Below, piece by piece: positions 47,861-60,262 of a stretch of DNA of 64,000 bases (its first letter is position 1; every line of letters starts with the position of its first letter). Source of the stretch: Pochonia chlamydosporia 170. Taxonomy: Eukaryota; Ascomycota; Sordariomycetes; Hypocreales; Clavicipitaceae. Location: assembly GCF_001653235.2 (NCBI RefSeq), contig NC_035794.1, positions 3,534,001-3,598,000 of the forward strand. Reading direction: 5' to 3'. A program made the translations under genes and the position numbers. The notes below the pieces were generated by a model, which made no database searches, was not told the DNA's origin, and saw nothing but the letters and a program-made list of their open reading frames with translations.

Positions 47861-48843
47861 GAGCCGTAACAAGGCTTGGTATCATGAGTCTGCAGGAGAA
47901 AAAGGGGAGGGCCTGGTGTATGTGAGAGCATAAGCACTGGGCCAACGTATATATGTGTACATACGCAATTGACTTGACATATCTATCTAAACTTATGCAG
48001 CAAGGTGACGTATCTTGAAAAAGATATAAAAACGGACAAATTCTTGCAGTGAGATGAAATGCAAATTTAGCGTGGTTCATAGCTTGTGAGGCAACCAGTC
48101 GCAGATGGTATGGTGGATAAGTCGCCGGATTTCAAGATGGAATCAATGGGCTCCCATAGCCTAATCTGTAAGAGGGACGCCTTTCCGTCATGTAAGGTTC
48201 GTTATTTGGTCTTAAAAGTCTGGTTTAATTTTGGTAGTTTTGGGTTTAACGACCCAGCCTCTCTGTAATTGCGTGTGGGCTTCGTCCCAAGGAGGAGAAT
48301 ATTTACGCTGTGCGACTGGAACGTTTTGTTGTCAATGAACTGCGTGGAAGCTGTGAATGCTCTCTGTGAGCACACCAGACAACATGGAAGAGACCGGGCT
48401 ATGTGCATCTTACTAACAAGTGGAAGGCCTCTGGATGTCCTAGAACCCCAGCAACATTTGAACATTAAAGTGCGGAGGGCAAAGATCTAGCGATCGACAA
48501 AACTTGGGCTGGCTACGTTAGAAAGGGGGAAAACAAGCTCGCCCGCGCGTCTAAATCGCCATGCCGAGTTAGTATACCGGACTAGGTAGCAGGCAATTGT
48601 GACAAATACCAGGCATATCTTGCTTCAATGTTCTTTATTTCTTGATGCCAGGCACTTCTCAAGTTAGTGGGAGATTCCGATTCAATCTTGACCAAAGCTC
48701 CAGATGTCTGATGGCAGGGAGCTTCGGGTTTTCATATTTCCCCCCCGTGCCAACATGAACACATCATACCCAAAGCACAGAACGGGAACAACAACTGCTC
48801 ATCAGTCCTCGCCAAACAAATCAACATTCAAGCAACGCGTCAT
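47861..48843. other. Intergenic, no gene recognised
   Basis: About 1 kb of unique-looking sequence between the secreted protein and the kinase pseudogene. Short open frames only. Confidence 0.5.
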
Positions 48844-50451
48844 ATGCGGCACCGCGGATGGCCACTGGGTATTCGATACCTGAAGCCAGGGGTGCTTTCT
48901 AGTGTTAAAAATAGCAAAGCAACTATTACGACAACATCAAAAGGCACAACTGTTTCTCTACTAGAAGAGGAAAAGTCCTCGTCATACGATCCTGAGAGCT
49001 ACTACCCAGCACGGATTGGAGAAACGGTCCGCGGGAAATATTGGCTTGTTTCAAAACTAGGATGGGGTACTGCGTCAACGGTTTGGCTTGCAGGAGTAGT
49101 TTCACGGTGAGAAATTGGAGATTGCCTCTTATCTTCCCTGCCCACTTTGGTCCGCGGATGCAAGAGACCATCTTTCTACATAGGCGGAGCGTCCCCTTTT
49201 GCCAGGGCAAATGACCCAGTGGCCAGTTTTGATAACTTTCTTAGCCCGCAATACTGACTAATCAATAGATGGCCATGGAAAAACCAGCGCTATGTAGCGT
49301 TAAAGATAACAAACAGTTCACCAGCTATTCGAGAAGCCGCGCGGAGGGAAATTGACATCTTAAACCACATGTGCTCTATGTGGACGACTCACCCAGGCCA
49401 ATAGTATGTCCGCAAGGTCCTAGACTCCTTTGAGGTTAAAGCATCTGGGCGGGCACACCTCTGTCTGGTGTTTGAACCGCTCCGTTAGCCACTCTGGATG
49501 TTAGGACGACAGACTAGCCCGAATGGTCTTGTACAGCCTCGCATTCTTAAGGCCTTGCTGCCTGGCATTCTTGAATGTTTAGATTTCCTACACACAGAGT
49601 GTCACGTTATCCATACAGGTTAGTTGCAGACTGGCATCTTTCTGATTACCTCAATAAGCTGCTTACCGCCCATATAGATCTCAAGGGAGACCACTTTATG
49701 CTCCCCTTTGAAGACCCAGCAGTTTTAACGAACTATGTCCGTGAGCAAGAGGCCAATCCCGCACCATTTGAAGAACGCCGTGGCTACCCAGTTTACGAAT
49801 CACGACCAGATTTCGGCCGCCTTAGGAAAGGAGTGGGTTTCGTCAAGCTGACAGACTTTGGCCTTGCCGTGCGTGGGGATAAATCTACAACGAATCGTCA
49901 TGACATCCAGCCTCTGGAATACAACGACCCGGAGGTTATGCTGCAGGCAGGGTGGAGCTATCCTGCAGATATTTGGAACCTCGGCCAGGTGGTTTGTTAT
50001 CTTGGCAAACGGTCATCTATCTTAACGTCGACTAGCGAAATCTAGTTGTGCGAACTTCTAGCTGAAGTTAATGTTCTTGATGGAAAATCGCCCGGAAACC
50101 CGAATTTCTCTTACCTGAGTCGATTCGCTCAGATGGTTCGCCTCCTAGGGCCACCTCCCGCCTCCCTGCTTTCCAGAGCCGACAAAGACATATATTCACG
50201 ACTGTACGACGATCAAGGCATGTTAAACGCTGACTATCCCAAAATGATGATTAAATTAACATATTGTAGGATCATTCAGGTATCCGGAACTAATCCCTGG
50301 CGAAGACTTGAATGTTTCCAATAAAACCACAATTCTGGAAGGGCAAGGGAAAGCCCTGTTCGTTCAATTTGCGAAAAGGATGCTTACTTGGCTGCCAGAG
50401 GAGAGAAGCACGACCAAAGAGCTGCTTGATGATCCTTGGCTTAAGTCGTAG
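48844..50451 (+). pseudogene. SRPK-like protein kinase, degenerate
   Basis: Homology to serine/arginine-rich-protein kinases is visible across the whole length: ESYYPARIGETVRGKYWLVS, LGWGTASTVWLA (glycine loop), YVALKI (ATP lysine), CLVFEPLR, ECHVIHT joined by an intron to DLKGDHF (catalytic loop), LTDFGLAV (DFG), WSYPADIWNLG, MVRLLGPPP and a final LLDDPWLKS. Two in-frame stops interrupt it, TAG at 49402 (where relatives have Gln) and TAG at 49486 (where relatives have Glu), both in the exon after the first intron. The catalytic-loop Asn that binds Mg is replaced by His. It is therefore read as a pseudogene; such kinases are commonly duplicated in fungi. Sequencing error at both stops is unlikely but not excluded. 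Confidence 0.78.
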
Positions 50452-52211
50452 GCCCAAATACATAATATAATCCTTATGATAGAGGGGGCAGATATGATAG
50501 TCCTCCGCTAAGAAGTTGTTGATATTTTGTGCTTCGGAACGAAGTGACTTGGGTACTTGCCTACATTGAAGTTCTACAAACGTCGTTCTTGTATTTTCTA
50601 TCTAGAGCTCAGGGAAGAAACAGGAGACATGGCAGCTTGGTTCAAGCTCGTAACCATGACTTTAGAAATGCTAGGCACAGTAAACATGGCCATGCGATCC
50701 GTGGGCAGTTAAAACTACCAGACCATTCATCACTTCTTGGACTTCTCCTTCCCTTTGCCAGTGTTTCCCACTTGATCCGCTGGGCCCTCGTACAGCCAAT
50801 ATGCACTGAATGAGACGCCTAAACGCGTCGCGATCAGAAGACACCCAAACGAATCGTTTAGGTTCCACAAAAACAGCACGCAGTTTCTGCGCCTTGCTGA
50901 TGACGCGGTTCTGAAGTGTTGCATAGTTTTTAAGTTAGCTGTATTTGGAGGGCGGAAAGGTGTAAAATCACAACCAGAATTGACATGAAAGTACGCATGG
51001 CCAAGAATCTCGGCCTCTAGGTCTGGGAGATTGCCACCTTCACCGTTCTCGTTGATGTAATAGCATTCCACATGTTTTTGACGGGTACAGAGAGTCGTGG
51101 TTGGCCTCCGTATCTATATCAGGTGGCGATCGTGTCAGTTGCCATTTGTACATCAATGCGCATAGCAATCTAACATTGAACCTTTATTTCGCAGTGGCAT
51201 GATTCTGAATTAGTATGCTTAGCATAAGCCACCAGATCCCGTCAATACTCCATAACCCCATTCATTATTGCATTGGCCCTATCCACTTATTCTTTCTTGG
51301 TCGCATTAATAGAGCGTTGCCAAGCATCGCGATGGATTGCGGAGGCACACAGCCTTGGGATACCTCTCGTCTTATATCATTAATAGACTACATGGCAATA
51401 TAACGGAAAACGAACCGAATTATCATTTAGCGTGCCTGATCTTACTAGTAGAGTAAATATTGTCGATCGCTATTACAGATGATGTCAATTAACCGGAAGG
51501 GCATGCTATTTTGTTAGAGGAAGGCATAACAATTAGCGAATTGCGCTGGCATATGCTCTTGGACCGCGGAAATTAGTTGGCTAGAAATGTTGTCGACCCA
51601 TCGCCTCTAACATTAAAAGCTTTTAAACCACCAAGTACCTGTAGTTACTGGTCATCAATGCGGAACTACAGGTCATCAATGCGGGTATCTCGCCACCGCC
51701 AAGATCGCCGTATGGAAGAGAGAGGGGTCTCTAAAATGACACTGCTCATGTCAAAGATAACTCCGCAGCGCTTAATTAACTTTGTGGCAGTAACCATACT
51801 AATGCATCTGTAATTAAGGAGTTTGACTAAAGCAATTGTTAGAACTGGCCTCGTATAATGGAATAGACGAAACGGTACCAAGTAATTCAATATTGGATCC
51901 TGATCCGTAACACTCAGCCTACTAACCCGCCAGGTACCTTGTCAAGGACCCTGTAAAAGCTAAAATTGCCTACGTCACGACGATAAACCGCCATACTCGA
52001 CACCCTGCAGTTGGTGTAAGCGAGCTTCACAAGCTGCTCCCGCGCGCCGGTCCATGCACCATGTATGGATCAATACACCGAACCACGGGCTATATATACT
52101 GGAGATCATCGCTCCCAACTTCAAAAAAGTTATATACGCTATCCTCAATCCCACGCTGCAATACACCTCATAGTCACCAAAGTCCTGCTTACTGCCTCGT
52201 CCTGAATCACA
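50452..52211. other. Intergenic, no gene recognised
   Basis: About 1.8 kb with short unsupported frames. A short direct repeat, GGTCATCAATGCGG, occurs twice near 51650-51680. A TATA box for the next gene lies near the right end. Confidence 0.5.
52091..52098 (+). promoter_or_regulatory. TATA box of the secreted beta-rich protein gene
   Basis: TATATATA lies about 121 nt before the ATG at 52212. Confidence 0.55.
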
Positions 52212-53063
52212 ATGTTGTTCAATCTTGCCATTTTATTCGCTGCGAGCGTTTACGCCGCACCAACAACGCAGGCTACCGACCCTGTCCCAAAACTGACGCC
52301 CGGTAGCGAAGACTATCTGCGAGCGTACTATCAGTATCTTGGAGGAAAGGTGGACATTTCAAATCCTTTCTTTCCACCTAATTACGTCTCAAATGAAAAA
52401 GATCTGAGCTGTGGTGGCGTCACGAAATGGTATACACGCAACATGCTGAAAAACATTACGGCAAAACAGGTCGACCGCACCTATGTGGAACTCTTACGCT
52501 ATGCCAATACTCTCACAAATGAGGTAGAGCTCAAGTTCGAGGAAAAGGATATGGATACCAAGTCTACCACGGAGGGTTGGAGCATATCAGCCACGTTCGG
52601 TGGCAAGATTGGAGGCGAAGTGCCCGGGACTCCAGAAGCCTCTCTTGAGCTCTCGGCATCGTACAGCAAGTCCTGGACAACTACAGTTGGGAAGGAAGTC
52701 ACAACCGGAGTTGCACCCAAATGCCCGGGCAATAACGAATGCATCATGCAGAAGTGGGCTTTCTTCGGTACCTTTAAAGGACAGTGCAAACCAGTTCCCT
52801 TTGCGACCAAACTCGACAGAGAACATCAAGCATGCCATGTCAAAGACGACTGCCCTGCCATGGCGTCTACGTTCTGCCAGGATAACGGCCTATCAGAATG
52901 CTCGGTTGATGTAGCGATCCGTCACTCAGATGGCAGTCCGATCACGGCAGTCGTAATGCTTTATCAACCCTTGCCTTCTATTTCAGCTAACAGGCTGGGT
53001 GCCCGAAGCAGCGGAACTTATGGCGATCGTCCCTGGGATATCAAAATCGTTAAGATGTCTTAG
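52212..53063 (+). CDS. Secreted protein with beta-rich, aerolysin-like central region (unconfirmed)
   Basis: Single-exon gene of 283 residues with a signal peptide (MLFNLAILFAASVYAAP). The mature protein has nine Cys. The central part, about residues 115-165, is rich in Ser/Thr with alternating polar and hydrophobic residues (WSISATFGGKIGGE, LELSASYSKSWTTTVG), a pattern seen in aerolysin/ETX-MTX2-type beta-pore folds and in other beta-sandwich secreted proteins. The C-terminal part is Cys-containing and less distinctive. I do not recognise the family with certainty, and no activity should be assumed. A good TATA box, isolated position and lack of introns suggest a regulated secreted product. 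Confidence 0.6.
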   Translation: MLFNLAILFAASVYAAPTTQATDPVPKLTPGSEDYLRAYYQYLGGKVDISNPFFPPNYVSNEKDLSCGGVTKWYTRNMLKNITAKQVDRTYVELLRYANTLTNEVELKFEEKDMDTKSTTEGWSISATFGGKIGGEVPGTPEASLELSASYSKSWTTTVGKEVTTGVAPKCPGNNECIMQKWAFFGTFKGQCKPVPFATKLDREHQACHVKDDCPAMASTFCQDNGLSECSVDVAIRHSDGSPITAVVMLYQPLPSISANRLGARSSGTYGDRPWDIKIVKMS

Positions 53064-54157
53064 AAGCCATAGGCGGAGCTTCAGCGCTAGACTAGTCCAG
53101 TGCGTGTAATTCATTACGCCTAGATTGCTACACAGAGACTATACAGGCGAACCTCAAGCTCGATTTCTCCCTTTCTTTCTTTCTTAACTTGAGATAGCTA
53201 TTACGGAACTTGGGACCATTTGATAGGAGCAAACCTGTTCATGGGAGCTGCTTTTCCCCTCTCTCTTCCCCCGTTTTCTTGCAGCTATAACTATCTTCAC
53301 ACAGTCCGTTTTCCTTCTGTTTCTCTCCTTCTAGATAGTCTTTTTAGGCTCTTCTTTAGATTTTAGATACTTGTGTTAGTCGCCTAGCTAGTTATCAATA
53401 TACCTGCTTGGACGGTTACAGAAGATGCACTTGAGATGCGTTTTTAGTGAAGTTTGATGAGCCGTTAAAACATGGTGTGTCGGTGCGCCCACATCGAACC
53501 ACTGCACGTTTAACAATAAAATTCACATTAATTTATACACGTTAATGCGCTCAATCAGTTTCTGAGTCTCCTAGCTAAAAGCTGCTATCGAGCAATGAAG
53601 CACCAGCATGTCTCGAGTCGAATTTGGACGCCTCTGTCAACCCGTCAATAATCTAGTTAATTTGCAGATTGGTGTCTGGAGCCCAAAACAGGTGAAGATG
53701 TCTCGTTCTGCCTTAATGTGCGCCTGGAAGCTGATTCCGCTTCTCCTCGGCCAGAAATGGGAACAGGTCTCTCGTGTACATTCCCACCGTAGATGAGAAA
53801 TAGCGTCAACGAAGCACGAGCTGACGCTTTCCCCTCAACCGTTGAGAAACGCGTGATAGGTACTGGAAGGTAGATAGAACGTGGCTCTGGTTCGCTTCGT
53901 GGGCATTGTTGGTACGCTGGGTTCAGCCGTTGGTGCATATTCGCCGTCTTGTGCTTTGGGTTGCACCTGGGCAAGCGTAACCAATCATTCGTAGGTCATG
54001 AGACATGGCAGATGCCCTGTAACTTAGGGACAATGCTAGACGTATAAGTAATAGCCCGTGGTGCAAGCTTCATACATGATTTGCTCGCCACCAATCCGCG
54101 ACTCATTACTAAGTTTCGAAGTCCCAGAATTGGTTCGGAGCGGACCCTTGATAAGGA
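53064..54157. other. Convergent intergenic region
   Basis: Pyrimidine-rich segments around 53165-53360 follow the secreted protein gene. A minus-strand frame at 53657-53974 has no recognisable domain. Confidence 0.5.
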
Positions 54158-55160
54158 TTACGTTCCCCCCTCCATCAAGAGGCTTGATTGCATGGCATAG
54201 TTTGGCACTCCCACAACAGAATCACATAACTCATTTGTTTGCCAAGATGTTGGATCGAGAGGCAGGCCGTCCAGGTCCAACGACTCCGTGCCCTGTGGTA
54301 TAGCCCCCATTTCTCCAGGAAATCCGGAATCAGAAAATGATTCGGAACTCGGGAGTGGCAATTCCAACTGTCCCTGTAATTGCTGCAGGGGACTCAAAAC
54401 AGTCACGTCACCTGCACCTGCTACTAAAGCCGGCGTGTTTGTTGCAGGTTCTGCATGAGCCACCTCGGCCATGTTGGAGGGAAACGCATGCGATTCCATG
54501 CCTGCGCTCGCTCGCCACATGTTGATTTCGGTGAGAAGTTGCTGCCGCTCGGCGAGTAGTGAGTCTATGACCATCTGGGACTCGGCTGCCTTTTGGTTCG
54601 TCGACTGCAGCAGCGATATTGTCTCATCGAGAACAACATGCTTGGAGAGTTTGTTGGAGTCCACGGATTGTAATGAGGGAACTAACGCGGCTAGGTTCTT
54701 GTACAAAGTCAGCCTTCTGATGGTAAACTCAAGAGGTTAGGGTGAAGCAGGAACGCGAGCTCACCTGCAACCCTTCCTTGAACGCTTCCCGCCGTGAGCG
54801 CTCAAAGACACGGTGAACTGCCCGATCATCTGCAGTCCAGTTCCGTACTCTTTTCTTCTTCTTTTCCATATTTTCTGAATAAGAGGGAGCCATTCCCAGC
54901 TGTGATAAGGCGCGTACCAAAATGCCTTTTGCTTCACTGTTGTTGAGAGGATGAGCATATGGCCGAGAGACAGAGATGAGGGACAGGAAACACTTGGGTG
55001 GAAACATTCTCCGATTTAGGGAACACTGACTAAATGTATGTCCCCCCAGGTTCTCAGTCTCAGCCAGGGTACCCCAACTGCGGAGCGCGGGGGTGGAGAA
55101 TGCCGTCAAATGTTTGAACATTGGAGGTGGTGGTTGTGCTATCAACTGATGCGCCATCAT
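54158..55160 (-). CDS. bHLH transcription factor
   Basis: Two exons. The basic region and first helix (DRAVHRVFERSRREAFKEGL) end the 5' exon. The downstream exon continues with LTLYKNLAALVPSL, a loop, and the second helix SKHVVLDETISLLQS, which runs on into a leucine-rich coiled-coil. The remaining C-terminus, about 100 residues, is Pro/Ser/Gln-rich. The His-Glu-Arg pattern of E-box-binding bHLH proteins is approximated (H, E and R in VHRVFERSRR). The intron between about 54708 and 54772 is uncertain; the best in-frame join uses an intron of about 37 nt, shorter than usual. The start may be the Met at 55160 or 55121. Target genes unknown. Confidence 0.75.
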
Positions 55161-55327
55161 GTGGGACTTTAACTCTCTAGTGGCAATAGTACAAATCCCA
55201 CTCTGTTATTTAATATGCAGCTGGTCATTATAACTGTGTTACAGTCTCAGTTTCTCATATAATTATCGGGACACATGCATTGTATTTTGCAGTTACTCAT
55301 CTAACAACTAACAAGACAAACGTTCAA

Positions 55328-56656
55328 CTAAACCACACTTTTAAGAGCAACCTCAACCTTGTCTTTGCTCCTCAACTCACCTCCAGTAAACAGCTCCAAG
55401 GCAACCGCCAATCTTTCCTTTGTGACCGGATCCGCCTCAATCGCCTTGGCAAGCTCCGCACCACCATTAGCCAGGTAGTCGACATCGGTGCTGGCCAGTT
55501 TCCCATCCCATCCCGTCGGGGCTAGCGGATCAATTGCCGCCAGCTTTTCGAATCGCTTCGGTGGCGTGACTGGGGTCTTGTATACGTGGGAAGGCTTCGG
55601 CTTTCCCTCCCCGGGTTGCGCGGCAGGATCGTACTTGAGTTCGGCGAGTTGGTTTAGAACGGTGTGGGAGATGGTCGCGGAGTGGCAGCCGAGTTCGCCT
55701 GCTGCCATGGCCTCCTGTGGGGAGATGAAGCTGTGTGATGATGAGTTAGAAACAAAAATGTATTATCGTGATCGAAGTTGATTGTACCTTGCATTCTTCA
55801 AGAGAGGCTGCTCCTTGCCAGTCTCCTTGTATAAGCGCTCGTACGTTCGTAGAATCTGGTACAGACGAGCGCTCATGGGATGCTCTGTCGCGGGATCCTT
55901 GACATTGGGCCAGAGTTTGTGATCATCGTGTGCACGAGTTTCTATGTCCAACATTAGCATGGAGTTGCCTAGTCGATGAATAACTACGCCATACCGTTGT
56001 AGTAAGGGCTGATGTAGAGCATGCCAGCTTGGCTACAAGCAATGGCCTGCGCAAGACTGAACAGCGCTGTGCCAAGGGTGGGAATACCCTCTGCACTCAG
56101 AATCTTGGCCGCGTTCAAAGCAGGACCAGTAGATGGAATCTTGATGCAGTATCTATCTCTACCGATGCCGGCACGGGCGAACTCTTGGTCGTATAGGCGA
56201 GCATGGGAGAGGGTGGCCTGGGTGTCGTAGGCTTTGGAGGGCAATGTCTGGAGGAGGACTCGACCGCGGATGAGGTTGATGTTTTTCTTGCACATCAACA
56301 CAGCCTGAAAAAGTTTATCAGTCACGCTATTCATGCCAAGCGAAGCATTGGGGCAGAGGTAATGCACACCATTCGGGTATAGATGGCCAACCATCCCTGG
56401 TCTTTGAGCTCGTTTGCAGTCTGAGCAAGAAGCTCGGCATTAGACTCATGCCCAAGTTGGATATCGACCCAAAGCTGGTTGCTCGTCTGGTCATGAGGTT
56501 TGATTGGCATGGATTTGATGTACTCGGGGTCCATCCAGTCGACATCAATGTTCACTACCAGACATTAGCATTGTAAAAGGAGTCACGTTGATGTACAGGC
56601 GACGTACGCTGTTCTTCCAGCTTCTCAAGCCAGGTTTGAGAGTCTTTACTGCCCAT
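55328..56656 (-). CDS. Transaldolase-family protein
   Basis: Start at 56656 (MGSKDSQTWLEKLEEQ), first exon 56608..56656, then further exons to the TAG complementing 55328..55330. The class-I aldolase barrel is shown by the Schiff-base lysine motif CIKIPSTGPALNAAKIL, by INLIRGRVLLQTLPSKAYDT, and by GTALFSLAQAIACSQAGMLYISPYYNG. An extended C-terminal part (TDVDYLANGGAELAKAIEAD onward) goes beyond canonical pentose-phosphate transaldolases. It resembles the fungal group of transaldolase-like proteins found outside the housekeeping gene, so sugar-phosphate transfer is likely but the exact substrate is unknown. Upstream neighbour of the bHLH gene in the same orientation. Confidence 0.83.
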
Positions 56657-58135
56657 TTTGTTGTTTTGCTTTAGCGTGTTTGTTGATGAAAGTTGAATTG
56701 GAAGATGTCTGGGCACTGGGCTAGAGGATGGTTTATATGCCCAGATACTTCAGACAGGCCTGGTTAATGTATGCCCAGATCTCTCTAAACTACTCCACCT
56801 TATACAACCCATCTTTATCTGTGTGAAAACGGGTCAGCAACAAGCATCTTAACGGCCCAGTAGAGTGGTCGGTGACCCATTGGTCCTGTACAGGTCGGTC
56901 GGCTATCAATATGCCGATGTATAGGATATGCTAAGGAGGATATAGGATGTAGACAATAGTTTCCACTAATAAATTTTGATATAGCGGCATATGCTCAAGA
57001 GAATAGATCATGTTCATGAATTATTGGTGTTATCATGGTGGTTTCAGCCATCGTTAGCTCTCGATCGTGCTATTCTAACTAGTTTCAGTGGCTATCCGAG
57101 TTGACGCAATAATGAAGGTATCAACAACATTGTCATCCTTCCAGTCTACCAGCAACTGTCCCGATGCTGTGACATTAACTTCTCCCATGATATTGAGTAG
57201 TGGCGTTGTTGCACTGCACAGGACACAACCAGGTCTAAACGCCAATCCCGGTTGAAGACACAGAGACAGCCAGACTTCAGTGGCGGCGGGGCTTTCCACT
57301 GCATCCTGCGGGGTGACAGTCTTCCGGCGGGGTTTCCAGTTGTTGATTGAAGCAATTAAATGATTGGATAATTGTCAAGTTGGTGTGTTGACCTGCACAG
57401 GGACACCACGCAGGGCATCATGCACCTCACCACATTCCGAAGTCGGGTCGCACTTACACGAGAGGGGACACACGCAGGGCATACACCAATATTTCCACTT
57501 GCCTGTCGGGGTATCGTGTTCCGGTATGCTCCACGCGTGCTGCTTCCGCGGGTGGAGATTTAGGACTGACAGGACATGTCTTGTTGGACGATGTTCATGT
57601 TGGCTTTGGGGTTTGGGTAGCTCAACGTAGATTTTGGCCAAGGTACTACGTGATGCATGCATTGATTCCGGAAAAAGGACATTTAGAGCCATGTACATCG
57701 AGTAGCTATGCAGCACAAAGGTCTCCGGGCTCGTTAGGCGACGCGTTTGTCCCAACACATTAAGCCAACAACTGGAGATGATGTCCTGCACAGGGAATCT
57801 CGGTCTTCAGCCGGGAGGCGCAGATGGAACAATAACGAAGCGCAACTGCCGCTTGCCCGCCTATTGAAGCTTTGGAATGCTCCCCCACACTTCCAACAGT
57901 GGCGTCGCGGGGATGAAGCTAGCAGTAATCATGGCGCTGACCATTCAACCTACATGGCCTTCATCAAGCGGTCATTGTTCCGATCGATCAATGAGTCGTG
58001 TATAAATATACAATGAAGCTCCAGTAACCCCGTCTTGATATGAGAACTCGAATGGATCAACATTATCATCACGTCCCACAGCACAAAACTGTGTCACCGA
58101 GCACCTCAACGTTCTTCTAATCTGTGGCCATCAAC
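56657..58135. other. Divergent intergenic region, transaldolase and sugar transporter
   Basis: About 1.5 kb with the promoters of two divergent genes. CACGCAGGGCAT occurs twice (near 57407 and 57470). Open frames here are not supported as genes. Confidence 0.5.
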
Positions 58136-60262
58136 ATGGGTGCTGAACCCTCAGTTCACGACGTGGACATCAAAGCTGATGCGTTGAGCCATGTCGAAGA
58201 TGCAGCCCCAGACTACGCTCGCAACATCTATGCCAAGTTCGTACCACAGCGACTGATGAATCCTGTAATTTTTGCCTTGACTAACACAATGTTAGAATCC
58301 GCAACCCTCTTGCCGGTATTTCAAGAGATGACCTTAGATTTCACGTATCTTCCTTTTGCCAGGAATACAACCTCGTTGAGAAGGAAGACGTTTTCTTTCG
58401 TGGGGCCCTCGTAGCTCAATCCCCAGAGGACTACAACTCAATTCCCGAACTCAGCGATGACGAAAGGCACTGGTTAGCAAAGGAGACAACCCACAGATGG
58501 CATCTCCCCAAAGCACTATACTACACCATTGCGCTCTGCTCACTGGGCTCCGCCATCCAGGGATGGGACAACACCGGCGCCAACGGAGCAAATCTCTCGT
58601 TCCCCAAAGAATTTGGCATCGAGCATAACAGCTGGCTGATTGGGTGCATCAACGCCGCACCAACCTTGTTTGGCTTGTGCAGCTCATGGGCGGCCGATCC
58701 GGTTAACAACTTGCTTGGTCGACGAGGCACCGTCTTTCTAACCGGCCTATTTTGTATCTTTCCCGTACTGGGGCAGGGATTTACACGGAATTGGTGGGAG
58801 TTGTTGATATGCAGACTGCTCATGGGCTTGGGCATGGGCATTAAGATCTCGACTATTCCGGTGTACACTGCTGAGGTATCTCCTGCTTCGATTCGAGGTG
58901 GTCTTGTGACTAGCTTTCAGATGTGGGTATCTTTTGGCATGTTTATAGGGTATGCTACCAATCTTATTTTCTACAAGGTTGGAAGGTTGGCATGGCGGTT
59001 TCAACTGGCTGCTGCTTTTGCGCCTGCTATCCCTGTTGTGATTTGGGTTTGGTACTGTCCTGGTAAGTTGACCCTTGAACATTCACGGTTCCATGCAAGC
59101 ATTACAGGACGTCTTGCAAAGGCGAAAATGAGAAGGGATACTAACTTGCATTAGAGTCACCCCGTTGGTTGATGAAAAAGGGCCGTTACCTCGAGTCCTT
59201 CAAGTCCTTCTGCAGGCTACGAAATACCGAGCTCCAGGCCGCTAGAGACTTGTACTATGCTCACTGTCAAGTCATGGAAGAGCGCGACGCCTTCGCAGGT
59301 GCATCTTTCCTTAGCAGAGCGTGGGAATTGGTTGCTGTTCCTCGTTTGCGTCGCGCCACGGTTGCGAGTGCTTGGATTGTCATCAGTCAGCAGTTTTCGG
59401 GAATCAATATGTATGACTATCCATTCTTTGAAAGACTCTTTGAGAGATCTAAAGAAGCTAACTAGACCTCTTGACAGTATGGCATTCTACAGCTCCACCA
59501 TTTTCGCCAATGCAGGCTACTCTGTGCTCAGCAGTCTTCTTGCCTCTCTCGGTTTCGGTATCGTTCTTTTCGTATTTGCTTTCCCGGCAATATACACAAT
59601 GGATACGTACGGTCGTAGAAATCTGCTTCTCATTACGTTCCCGAATATGGCGTGGTGTCTCCTAGCCGCTGGCCTGTGTTTCCTCTTGCCCACCGACTCT
59701 GGCGCGAGGATTCCATTGATTGCTCTTTTTATTTACATCTTTACGGCATTCTATGGACCCGGTAAGCAACAAGCTCTGCAAATATGATGTTCTAGACTGA
59801 CCCTGTCCAGGTATGGGACCATTGCCATCAATCTACTTCTCGGAGGCATTCCCCCTGTCCCACCGGGAACTAGGAGCCGGCATGACCATTTGCATAAACA
59901 ACGCTGTCGGCAGTGCATTGAGTCTCACGTTTCCTTCCTTGTTAGATAAAATCACTCCAACTGGCGCGTTTGGCTTCTACGCAGGTCTCAATGTTTTGGC
60001 GTTCCTAGTAATTTTCCTCATCGTCCCCGAGACTAAGTACGTATCATCCGGCGTATACTCCATCACCACAAGATGTGTGCTAACCTATGATAGGAAACGG
60101 ACCCTCGAAGAGTTGGATTACATTTTCAGCGTTCCCACACGAAGACACATTTCATATCAGCTGGGAACTTGGCTTCCGTGGTGGTTCAAGAGATACGTGT
60201 TGTTTAATCGAAAGGCTCAGCTCGAGCCTCTTTATGCTCTTCAGGGTGTCACCGATACTTGA
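58136..60262 (+). CDS. MFS sugar/polyol transporter with long N-terminal cytosolic segment
   Basis: Start at 58136 in good context (CAACATGGG); a Met 12 nt upstream is possible. The first intron (donor GTTCGT near 58215, acceptor TTAG near 58294) joins to [20 protein letters not shown], a cytosolic segment of about 100 residues before the first helix. MFS sugar-porter signatures are [62 protein letters not shown] and [18 protein letters not shown], with VPETK and [10 protein letters not shown] at the end. At least six exons are needed. The N-terminal GISRDDL segment is seen in fungal polyol/inositol-type porters, so the substrate may be a polyol (tentative). Confidence 0.85.

Noticed and set aside
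51640..51690. Short direct repeat GGTCATCAATGCGG
   Set aside because: Only two copies; no associated element or gene.
57400..57490. Repeated CACGCAGGGCAT word
   Set aside because: Two short copies only, no structure suggesting a regulatory or mobile element.
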